This document shows positions 42,060 through 49,152 of a DNA stretch of 49,152 nt, piece after piece. Source of the stretch: an uncultured Cocleimonas sp. (GTDB taxonomy: Bacteria; Pseudomonadota; Gammaproteobacteria; Thiotrichales; Thiotrichaceae); assembly GCF_947495625.1 (NCBI RefSeq), contig NZ_CANLZW010000036.1, forward strand, positions 1 to 49,152. Direction: 5' to 3'. The first letter of the stretch is position 1; each line of letters begins with the position of its first letter. Below the pieces are notes generated by a model that made no database searches, was not told the origin of the DNA, and worked only from the letters and a program-made list of their open reading frames with translations. The translations under genes were made by a program, and so were the position numbers.

Positions 42060-44732
42060 ATGACTTCTACTCCTTCTCTTAAAGAAACCTTACAACTCAA
42101 TAATCAACAATTGCAGCAGCAATTTGAAGATGGGGTTGCGATTCAAGATATTCTCAAACAACGCAGCCAGACTATTGATGGATTATTGCAATCGATGTGG
42201 TCTCAGCAAAACAATGATAATCCCGATGATAGACTTGCGGCTGCTTTAGTAGCTGTAGGTGGTTATGGCAGAGAGGAAATGCATCCGGCTTCCGATGTCG
42301 ATTTATTGGTATTGCTGGCTGATGAGCCGAGTTCAGAAGATGAAGCAAAGCTTTCTGACTTTGTTACTCAATTATGGGACCTAGGTCTGGAAATTGGACA
42401 TAGCGTGCGCACTCTGGATGAGTGTGTCACTGAAGCTACGGAAGATTTAACGGTGATTACCAACCTTATTGAGTCGCGTTTTCTTTGCGGTGATGAGGAT
42501 GTCTTTAATCAACTTAAAGACCTCATCGCTGTTGATAAAATGTGGAGTAGCGAAGAATTCTTTAAGGCGAAAATCAAAGAGCAGGAAGACCGCTACCTTC
42601 GTTATGGCGATACTGCTTATCGTGTGGAACCCAATTTAAAAGATGGTCCTGGCGGTTTGCGCGACTTGCAAACCATAGGTTGGATAGCATTGCGTGAATA
42701 TGGTATTGGCTCATTGAAGACGTTGAGTGATGCTAAAGATAACGATTTATTAAATCCTAAAGAATATGAAACTTTAATTGAGGCGCGTGATTTTTTATGG
42801 AAAGTACGTTTTGCCTTACATCAGATAACGGGTAGAAAAGAAGACCGGTTGCTATTCGATCACCAGCGAGACCTTGCGCATAGTTTTGGCTATACCAATG
42901 ATGAGCACAATGAGTCGATCGAAGCATTCATGCAGCGCTATTACAAAACCATCACGCAGCTTGAGCGTCTTAATGAAATTTTACTCGGCTTACTTAGACA
43001 GCGTATTTTATTAGCCAATCAGGCTGAACCTGTATCTATTAACAATTATTATAGCAATCAGGATGGCTATCTGGATTTGGTGCAAAAAGATATATTCAGC
43101 GAACAGCCCCATACAATTCTGGAAGTTTTCAATATATTACAAACCGTACCGAACTTAAAAGGCTTAACACCTTCCACGATTCGCGAACTACGACGTAATT
43201 TGCACTTAGTGGATCAGGATTTTCGTGATAATCCGCATAATAAACAAATGTTTATCAATATTGTTTCGGCTAACCACAGGGTGAATTTTGTTTTAAGGCG
43301 CATGAATCGCTATGGTGTTCTCGCTGCCTATATTCCTGCTTTTGGTAATATTGTAGGCCGTATGCAATACGATCTTTTCCATGCATACACAGTTGATGAT
43401 CACACCTTGAATGTGGTGCGAAATATTCGTGTTTTGAGCATTGAAAAAGGCGCAAAAGAGCTACCTTTTTGTCATGAGCTTTTCAAGCATATAGAGAAAC
43501 CAATGCTGCTTGTTCTGGCAGGTATCTTCCACGATATTGCAAAGGGTAGAGGTGGAAGTCACTCCGAATTAGGAGCTGTTGATGCGCTTGAATTCTGTCG
43601 ATCACACAGTCTTAGCGAAGAAGATTCTCAACTGGTTAGTTGGTTGGTAGAAAATCATTTGCTGATTAGCAGTATCGCACAACGTAAAGATATTAATGAT
43701 CCTGAAGTAATCAAAGAGTTTGTAGAAGTAGTAGGCACTTTGGAAAGACTGGAATATCTACACATTTTAACTATTAGTGATATCAAAGGAACAAACCCAA
43801 CCTTATTAACAAGTTGGAAACATTCTTTGCTAATCGAGTTATTTAAGAATACACGTAAATACCTACAAAACGACGTAGTTAAAACAGCAAGTAATGAAGA
43901 TATAATAGAGCGAGAAATACAGAGCAAAAAACAAGCGGTACTTGCCAAAGTTGAAAAAAATGGCATGGATAGAGCTAATTGTGAGCGCTTCTGGCAGCGT
44001 TTTGATGATGATTACTTTGTTCAGTTCTCAGGAGAAAGACTGTTCTGGCATATTCAGGAAATTGCGGAAAACAAAAATATTTTAAATGTCAGGGTTAGCC
44101 CATTACAAACATCAAAAGAGCAACTAACAGGAAACCCTGAAGAAGAAATCATAAAAATTGCAGACAGTAATATTACCAAAAGCTCTGTTTTACTTATTTA
44201 CACAAGAGATAGGGAAGGATTGTTTGGAAAAATCACGTCGGCAATTGAGCAGCATCGCCTGAATACAGTGGGAGCGAGTATTACATCCACCAATGATGGT
44301 TATGATCTGTTTACTTTTTATCTGCTGGATAATGACGGTAAACCATTACAAAGTTATGACGACAAAGAAAAGTTATTGAACACCATTAAAAAGAATTTAT
44401 CACAACAGCAACCCTCTTATAATTTTGATCATCATAGAATGCCACGACAACTAAAGCACTTCGAAACTAAAACATCAGTAGAATTTAGTATTAATGAGAA
44501 TCACCAACAGACAGAAATTGTGATTATTACAGCAGATGGCGCTGGAATTTTAACCAGGATTAGTGAAGTTTTTACCCAGTACGGAATCAATATACATAAT
44601 GCGCGAATTTCTACCTTGGGTGAAATTGCGGAAGATATTTTCCTTGTAACCACTAACAGTGGAAAGCCTGTTACTTCAAGTGAAAAACAGGCTGAACTGG
44701 AAGCGGCGTTGATACAGAAACTAGATTCTTAA
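42060..44732 (+). CDS. glnD: Bifunctional uridylyltransferase/uridylyl-removing enzyme GlnD
   Basis: About 890 residues. It adds or removes UMP on PII proteins to report glutamine. Nucleotidyltransferase motif GGYGREEMHPASDVDLL; HD motif HDIAKGRGGSHSELGA; two C-terminal ACT domains (LLIYTRDREGLFGKITS and IITADGAGILTRISEVF). Possible starts: ATG 42060 or GTG 42045; no clear ribosome site for either. Repeat copy 17 lies right upstream. Confidence 0.97.
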   Translation: MTSTPSLKETLQLNNQQLQQQFEDGVAIQDILKQRSQTIDGLLQSMWSQQNNDNPDDRLAAALVAVGGYGREEMHPASDVDLLVLLADEPSSEDEAKLSDFVTQLWDLGLEIGHSVRTLDECVTEATEDLTVITNLIESRFLCGDEDVFNQLKDLIAVDKMWSSEEFFKAKIKEQEDRYLRYGDTAYRVEPNLKDGPGGLRDLQTIGWIALREYGIGSLKTLSDAKDNDLLNPKEYETLIEARDFLWKVRFALHQITGRKEDRLLFDHQRDLAHSFGYTNDEHNESIEAFMQRYYKTITQLERLNEILLGLLRQRILLANQAEPVSINNYYSNQDGYLDLVQKDIFSEQPHTILEVFNILQTVPNLKGLTPSTIRELRRNLHLVDQDFRDNPHNKQMFINIVSANHRVNFVLRRMNRYGVLAAYIPAFGNIVGRMQYDLFHAYTVDDHTLNVVRNIRVLSIEKGAKELPFCHELFKHIEKPMLLVLAGIFHDIAKGRGGSHSELGAVDALEFCRSHSLSEEDSQLVSWLVENHLLISSIAQRKDINDPEVIKEFVEVVGTLERLEYLHILTISDIKGTNPTLLTSWKHSLLIELFKNTRKYLQNDVVKTASNEDIIEREIQSKKQAVLAKVEKNGMDRANCERFWQRFDDDYFVQFSGERLFWHIQEIAENKNILNVRVSPLQTSKEQLTGNPEEEIIKIADSNITKSSVLLIYTRDREGLFGKITSAIEQHRLNTVGASITSTNDGYDLFTFYLLDNDGKPLQSYDDKEKLLNTIKKNLSQQQPSYNFDHHRMPRQLKHFETKTSVEFSINENHQQTEIVIITADGAGILTRISEVFTQYGINIHNARISTLGEIAEDIFLVTTNSGKPVTSSEKQAELEAALIQKLDS

Positions 44733-44761
44733 ATTCTAGATTACTGAAAGTAATGTAATCT

Positions 44762-45340
44762 TTAAATACTAGTGGGTATTACATTCAGGCTGTAAATAGA
44801 ATCGTTGAGTGGCATCCCTTCTAATTCCAGCTGTCGATGGTATTCAGATTCTAAAGGCGCGCCAATCAATGAGGCTTCTAAATCCTGTCTTGCACTCTCT
44901 TCCATGGCAGATTCTAGTCGAGTTGTATCTAGATCAGTCCAGAAATCATTTGCTGTCACATCGTAGTTAAACGAAACACGACTTAAGCCATCAACATTCT
45001 CTGGTTGCTCGATTTCAAAAGATTGTTGCTGATATGAAATCGGATGCATTTCTGTGCTGTCGTCTTTGCTTTTAAAAGACTGTTCCAGAGAATATAAATT
45101 ATTGCGAGGACTGCTTCGTACAGGGCTGCTTATATGTACCTTGTTATGTACAGCGTTAGCAACCGCTTTGAGTTTTAACGGGTTTTGTAAAAAGCCAAAA
45201 ATGGAGGCAATCCCCAAAACTAAGGCTACAACCGCCACAGAATAAAAGAGTGGTGATGCTAATGTGTCCTTGAAGCCTGTTGTGCTGTATACCTTCGGCT
45301 CATGAAAGCTTTCGTTAACAGTTTGCTTTTGATTATTCAT
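44762..45340 (-). CDS. Hypothetical single-pass membrane protein
   Basis: 192 residues. One hydrophobic helix (about 28-50, ASPLFYSVAVVALVLGIASI). The rest is polar, Ser/Asn/Glu-rich, with no recognised motif. It lies convergently to glnD with a short gap and upstream of trmJ in the minus direction, with 220 bases of AT-rich spacer. I do not recognise it. Confidence 0.6.
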   Translation of the reverse strand: MNNQKQTVNESFHEPKVYSTTGFKDTLASPLFYSVAVVALVLGIASIFGFLQNPLKLKAVANAVHNKVHISSPVRSSPRNNLYSLEQSFKSKDDSTEMHPISYQQQSFEIEQPENVDGLSRVSFNYDVTANDFWTDLDTTRLESAMEESARQDLEASLIGAPLESEYHRQLELEGMPLNDSIYSLNVIPTSI

Positions 45341-45560
45341 TGCTCATTCTCTCAAATCATTTTATTTTTATTTTTAAGAGCGTTTTATTGGGGTGTTCTT
45401 TGTGCCAATTCTATGCGAATTATGCAAAACTCAACGCTCTTTCACCTAAAAAATAGACAATTATCTATCTTATTTCAAGGATTTTACGCCTAACGGCTGA
45501 GCCTAAGCTGAATGAGAGCAATTTTAACGATAATTTTAAGCTATTATTTTGAATAAGTTA

Positions 45561-46322
45561 TTAGCGATTCTTCTTTTGAATAGCTGCCAGAAATCCGCGC
45601 TGAATATTGAGTTCACTTCGCGTCATGCTAGATCGGGAATAGAGGCGCCTCAAACGAGTCATTAGGTGCTTGGGGTTTTCTGGGTCTAAGAACTCGACTT
45701 CTTCCATCACCTGTTTTAAATGCTGATAAAAACCATCAAGTTCGTCTGATGTAACCCATTCATCTTCCTTGTTTTTTTCTGGTTTTTCATTTGCTTTAAG
45801 TGTATCTGAAGAATCAACTTTTGATGCAGCGATACGGCATTCATAAGCCAGTAATTGAACCGCAGATGCCACATTTAAAGAGCTGTAATCCGGATTGGTA
45901 GGGATGTGTACTAAATGCTGGCAAACAGCGAGTTCGTCGTTGGTGAGTCCTGAACTCTCTCGACCAAACAATAGTGCAACTTTTACTTTGGACGCATGTT
46001 GCGCGAGGGTTTCTCCACATTCGCGAGAATCTTGAATATCCCAGCTCAAAGTACGTTCATGTCTGGCGCTGCTGCCCACGACTAATTGGCAATCGGCTAT
46101 CGCTTCGGCTAAGGTTGAGACGACGGTGGCATTGTCTAGAATATCAGTGGCATTCGCAGACATTGCATTAGCTTGTTCATCAGGAAAAGATTTGGGATTT
46201 ACCAAATAAAGATCAGATAATCCCATAACTTTCATGGCACGAGCTGCAGCACCGATATTTCCGGGATGAGACGTGTGAATCATTACAATTCTTATGTTAT
46301 CTAATATGTTGTTGTTAAGCAT
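45561..46322 (-). CDS. trmJ: tRNA (cytidine/uridine-2'-O-)-methyltransferase TrmJ
   Basis: 253 residues. SPOUT-class: IRIVMIHTSHPGNIGAAARA at the start, then LLFGRESSGLTNDE and IPTNPDYSSLNVASAVQLLAYE (trefoil knot). It methylates the ribose of position 32 in several tRNAs. Divergent from suhB, as in many gammaproteobacteria. Confidence 0.95.
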   Translation of the reverse strand: MLNNNILDNIRIVMIHTSHPGNIGAAARAMKVMGLSDLYLVNPKSFPDEQANAMSANATDILDNATVVSTLAEAIADCQLVVGSSARHERTLSWDIQDSRECGETLAQHASKVKVALLFGRESSGLTNDELAVCQHLVHIPTNPDYSSLNVASAVQLLAYECRIAASKVDSSDTLKANEKPEKNKEDEWVTSDELDGFYQHLKQVMEEVEFLDPENPKHLMTRLRRLYSRSSMTRSELNIQRGFLAAIQKKNR

Positions 46323-46434
46323 TTTCTGTTAGACTCTCGCGGCTGAAATTAACTTGGCAAGTATCTATTAAGATATTGCTGAGATAAGTATAAAATTGTT
46401 TTGATCTGATGAACTACTATTTACGGAAATTGTT

Positions 46435-47229
46435 ATGAATCCTATGTTAAATATGGCTATTAAAGCCGCCCACGAAGCTGGCGACATCATTGCGCGCAGT
46501 GCCGATAGGATCGACCAGTTACAGATCGAAAACAAGGATAAAAATGATTTTGTTTCTGAAATAGATCGTGCCGCCGAAGATACTATTATTGGTATTCTAA
46601 AAAAAGCATATCCGGATCATAGTTTTATTGGTGAAGAAAGTGGAAAGATTGAAGGTACTTCTAAAGAATACGAATGGATAATTGATCCTCTGGATGGCAC
46701 CACTAACTTCCTTTACGGTGTGCCACATTACGCAGTTTCAATCGCGTTGAGAAAGAACGGAAAAATTGATCAGGGTGTTGTTTACGATCCAATGCGCGAT
46801 GACTTGTTCTATGCATCACGAGGCGGCGGAGCATTTTTAAATAATCGTCGAATTCGTGTTTCTAAACGTCTGTCGTTAGAAAATGCATTATTAGGAACAG
46901 GAATCCCTTACCGCCCAGATCAATCTGAAATCATTGATACTTACCAGCTAACAATGAAAGCGTTGATGCTAAATACGGCAGGTGTTAGACGAGCAGGTTC
47001 TGCGGCATTAGACCTCGCCTATGTTGCAGCAGGCCGATACGATGGTTTCTGGGAATTCGGATTACATGAGTGGGATATCGCTGCAGGTGTACTATTAGTA
47101 CAAGAAGCAGGTGGTCTTGTGGGTGATATGCAAGGTGGCGAAATGCACATGCAGTCTGGTGATATCGTTGCAGCAAACCCAAAAGTTTTCAAAGATATGA
47201 TCAAACGTCTACATGGTGTGCTTAAATAA
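46435..47229 (+). CDS. suhB: Inositol-1-monophosphatase / NusG-partner SuhB
   Basis: 264 residues. IMPase motifs: FVSEIDRAAEDTI with SFIGEESG, DPLDGTTNFLYGVPHY, and ELHEWDIAAG-like GLHEWDIAAGVLL. In E. coli SuhB also serves in rRNA antitermination. The pairing with trmJ supports suhB over the paralogue at 14917. Degenerate 17-base repeats and repeat copy 18 follow. Confidence 0.96.
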   Translation: MNPMLNMAIKAAHEAGDIIARSADRIDQLQIENKDKNDFVSEIDRAAEDTIIGILKKAYPDHSFIGEESGKIEGTSKEYEWIIDPLDGTTNFLYGVPHYAVSIALRKNGKIDQGVVYDPMRDDLFYASRGGGAFLNNRRIRVSKRLSLENALLGTGIPYRPDQSEIIDTYQLTMKALMLNTAGVRRAGSAALDLAYVAAGRYDGFWEFGLHEWDIAAGVLLVQEAGGLVGDMQGGEMHMQSGDIVAANPKVFKDMIKRLHGVLK

Positions 47230-47234
47230 GCATT

Positions 47235-47283
47235 CTTAGCTTAAAAGCGCGCTTAGCTAAAAAGTGCATGGCTAAAAAGAATA
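47235..47283. repeat. Degenerate 17-base tandem repeats after suhB
   Basis: CTTAGCTTAAAAGCGCG, CTTAGCTAAAAAGTGCA and TGGCTAAAAAGAATA lie in tandem. Short and AT-rich; no known role. Confidence 0.5.
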
Positions 47284-47361
47284 CTTAAAAAATATTTAAC
47301 TTAAAAATAATATTATTCACGGGCAAAATTTATATATCCAACTACAATAGATGAAATAAAA

Positions 47362-47388
47362 CACACCCCCTACTTATGGGTGTTTTTT
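47362..47388 (+). repeat. Dispersed repeat, copy 18, forming a clear terminator
   Basis: ACACCC-CCTACTTAT-GGGTGT-TTTTT: six-bp stem and T-run. It is downstream of suhB in its own sense. This is the best single-copy terminator of the family. Confidence 0.93.
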
Positions 47389-47442
47389 GTATCCAGGATT
47401 TATTTAGTGCTTGTATAAGCAATTCTTTAGTAGCTATTTATT

Positions 47443-48072
47443 ATGTTCGAAACCTACATTCTTGCACTAACAACATTCTTCGCGACTGTCGGACCTATCG
47501 ACGTGGCTGCAGTATTTGCGGGGCTAACGTCTCAACGAAGTGCGCGCACTAAAAGTAAAATTGCCTTTAAAGGGGTGATGATTGCAACCACTATCCTTTT
47601 GGCATTTGCTTTTCTCGGTGAGGCTATATTGAGTTCGCTGGGTATAACGCTTCCTGCATTACGCGTGGCTGGTGGTATCTTATTGTTGCTGATAGGCATT
47701 GATATGGTCTTTGCCCGACATTCTGGCGGTACTTCGGCAACAGAAGATGAAGTGGAAGAAGCGGAAAGCAGCCAGGATATCAGTGTGTTTCCCGTAGCCA
47801 CTCCGCTTATTGCAGGTCCTGGAGCAATGGGCGCTGTTATCTTACTGATGGCCAATGTTCAAGGTGATATTGCACAGCAAAGTATGGTGATTTTAGGTCT
47901 ATTAAGCATCATGTTAATTACCTATATTTCACTGATTGGTGCGAGCCAGTTGCATAGATTTATTGGTGTTACCGGCTTGCAAGTAATCACTCGTGTTTTT
48001 GGCGTTATTCTTTGCGCATTAGCCGTTCAGTTTATGTTTGATGGCATCAAACATAGTGGTTTGATTTCATAA
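47443..48072 (+). CDS. MarC/UPF0056 family membrane protein
   Basis: 209 residues with six hydrophobic helices. MFETYILALTTFFATVGPID opens the family fold, LRVAGGILLLLIGIDMV and TPLIAGPGAMGAVIL follow. The family is of unknown transport function. It is unrelated in sequence to the mar regulon despite its name. Precedes an EamA transporter by 100 bases. Confidence 0.9.
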   Translation: MFETYILALTTFFATVGPIDVAAVFAGLTSQRSARTKSKIAFKGVMIATTILLAFAFLGEAILSSLGITLPALRVAGGILLLLIGIDMVFARHSGGTSATEDEVEEAESSQDISVFPVATPLIAGPGAMGAVILLMANVQGDIAQQSMVILGLLSIMLITYISLIGASQLHRFIGVTGLQVITRVFGVILCALAVQFMFDGIKHSGLIS

Positions 48073-48172
48073 CTGAAAAATTCTGATTTGTTCGCTTTGA
48101 TTGGTTCTATAAAAAATATAACTAAGCATAAATAAGAAGCAAGCACCTTAATCAAAGAGAAGTAATCGCTCT

Positions 48173-49072
48173 ATGCAATCCCATAATATCGCCCTTGGTG
48201 CCTTTTTAATCGTCCTGTCTGAACTGGCGATACTCGCCACAGGAATGATAATCAAAACCATATCTGCTGAAGTATCTATTGAGCAAATTGTCTTTGTCAG
48301 AAATTTTGTGGGCCTATTAATATTGTTGCCATGGTTGATGCAGAAAGGTATTTCACGACTACACACCAAACATATTGGGCTCCACATCGCTAGAAGTCTG
48401 GTTGGTTTGACCGCAATGGTTTGTTTATTTTACTCCTGGGGGCATTTGCCGCTTGCACAGGCTTCGTTATTAAAACAAACATCACCGATTTTCATTCCGA
48501 TTTTCGCCTTTTTCTGGATCAAAGAAAGTATTGGTTTGAAAACGATTGTCGCCATTGTAGTTGGATTTCTTGGTGTTGTATTAATCATTAACCCCGGTGC
48601 GGGAGAATTCAACGCGGTGGTTCTATTGGCATTAATTGGGGCGATGTTGGCAGGGCTTGCTAAAGTAATTATTCGTAAAATGACTGCCACAGAAACCCCA
48701 GGACGCATTGTGTTTTACTTTGCGCTTATTGGTACCTTGGTTTCAGCAATTCCAGCGCTGGTAAACTGGGTGAGTTTAAGCTGGGTTCAACTAGGTGCTT
48801 TAGCGGGTATCGCGGCCTTCTCAACAATTGGACAATTGGCATTGAGCAAAGCTTATAGCCACGCACCTGCTGGTCAACTTGGCCCATACACCTATACATC
48901 AGTGGCTTTTGCCGCTTTATTCGGTTGGATAATCTGGAATGAAGTCCTGGATTACAAAACCATAATTGGCATCATGATTATTGTCTTTGCGGGCGTTTTA
49001 GCGATGACCGATAGACGAATCAGTCGGATTAAAGCAGAACAAAAACAGATAGTGTTCGATAAAAATAAATAA
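48173..49072 (+). CDS. EamA/DMT-family transporter
   Basis: 299 residues with about ten helices in two EamA halves: LIVLSELAILATGMIIKT and VRNFVGLLILLPWLM in the first, LALIGAMLAGLAKVIIRKMT and FSTIGQLALSKAYSHAPAGQ in the second. DMT members export metabolites or amino acids; the substrate is unknown. Copy 19 of the repeat directly follows the stop. Confidence 0.92.
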   Translation: MQSHNIALGAFLIVLSELAILATGMIIKTISAEVSIEQIVFVRNFVGLLILLPWLMQKGISRLHTKHIGLHIARSLVGLTAMVCLFYSWGHLPLAQASLLKQTSPIFIPIFAFFWIKESIGLKTIVAIVVGFLGVVLIINPGAGEFNAVVLLALIGAMLAGLAKVIIRKMTATETPGRIVFYFALIGTLVSAIPALVNWVSLSWVQLGALAGIAAFSTIGQLALSKAYSHAPAGQLGPYTYTSVAFAALFGWIIWNEVLDYKTIIGIMIIVFAGVLAMTDRRISRIKAEQKQIVFDKNK

Positions 49073-49093
49073 ACACACCCCCCACCTTGTATG
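49073..49093 (+). repeat. Dispersed repeat, copy 19
   Basis: ACACACCCCCCACCTTGTATG, the GGT variant, one base after the EamA stop, then a separate terminator. Confidence 0.9.
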
Positions 49094-49096
49094 TTC

Positions 49097-49123
49097 ACTC
49101 TTAAGATCAATTGAGAGTTTTTT
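49097..49123 (+). terminator. Terminator after the EamA gene
   Basis: ACTCTTAA and TTGAGAGT (one T-G pair) around GATCAA, then T6. It is separate from repeat copy 19 beside it. Confidence 0.85.
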
Positions 49124-49152
49124 CATAAGATAATTCTATCAATAGTTCTTTA

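Overview
The window looks like a piece of a low-GC (roughly 40%) gammaproteobacterial chromosome. Gene content supports this: lpxC, DciA-like, secA, glcDEF, glnD, suhB/trmJ, a single-TM FimV-like protein, DUF3461 and Rof. A secreted Gly/Ser/Met-repeat protein resembling sulfur globule proteins hints at a sulfur-oxidising Thiotrichales-type bacterium (Cocleimonas/Leucothrix/Thiothrix-like). That placement is an inference; no 16S is present, only the 3' end of a 5S rRNA.

Layout. 1-110: end of an rRNA operon (5S 3' end plus terminator). 460-5500: small lipoprotein, psd, prmB, lpxC, a DUF721/DciA-like gene and an M23 peptidase. 5500-11310: a strongly structured leader, then secA-argJ, a secreted polysaccharide deacetylase and mutT. 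11400-16930: sulfur-globule-like protein, rof-cupin-fabI cluster, dodecin, DUF3301, an IMPase-family gene, DUF1461 and DUF3461. 17240-19332: rpsF-rpsR-DUF2232-rplI ribosomal operon. 19600-24200: Ser/Thr kinase, sulfotransferase, porin, FimV-like protein. 24280-29956: glcDEF, crcB, serS. 30250-34445: BacNav-type channel, glnS, cspA, TerB-like gene, hpf. 34668-35010: tRNA-Ser(UGA), its terminator and a run of perfect hairpins. 35116-38499: two small genes, umuDC and a LysR regulator. 38598-49072: secreted glycoside-hydrolase-like protein, der, glnD, an unknown membrane protein, trmJ/suhB, MarC and an EamA transporter.

Most genes are ordinary housekeeping genes in small operons. No prophage, insertion sequence, CRISPR array or integron is visible.

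The outstanding signal is a family of about 19 short dispersed repeats with the core AAGTAGGGGGGTG (other strand CACCCCCCTACTT), usually next to an A/T tract. They lie mostly just 3' of genes. In 14 of 16 non-internal cases the C-rich strand is the sense strand of the gene just upstream. One site is an inverted pair between convergent genes. Three copies lie inside coding sequence (deacetylase signal peptide, umuC, glnS) and one forms the end of the kinase gene. Their density (about one per 2.6 kb), fixed core and inverted-pair use recall DNA-uptake sequences or a sequence-conserved terminator family; neither can be proven from this window. Secondary points are the secA leader structure, a GTTC-N7-GTTC box and a 13-G tract upstream of umuDC, 11-bp iterons upstream of fabI, and an ion-channel filter resembling calcium-selective BacNav variants.
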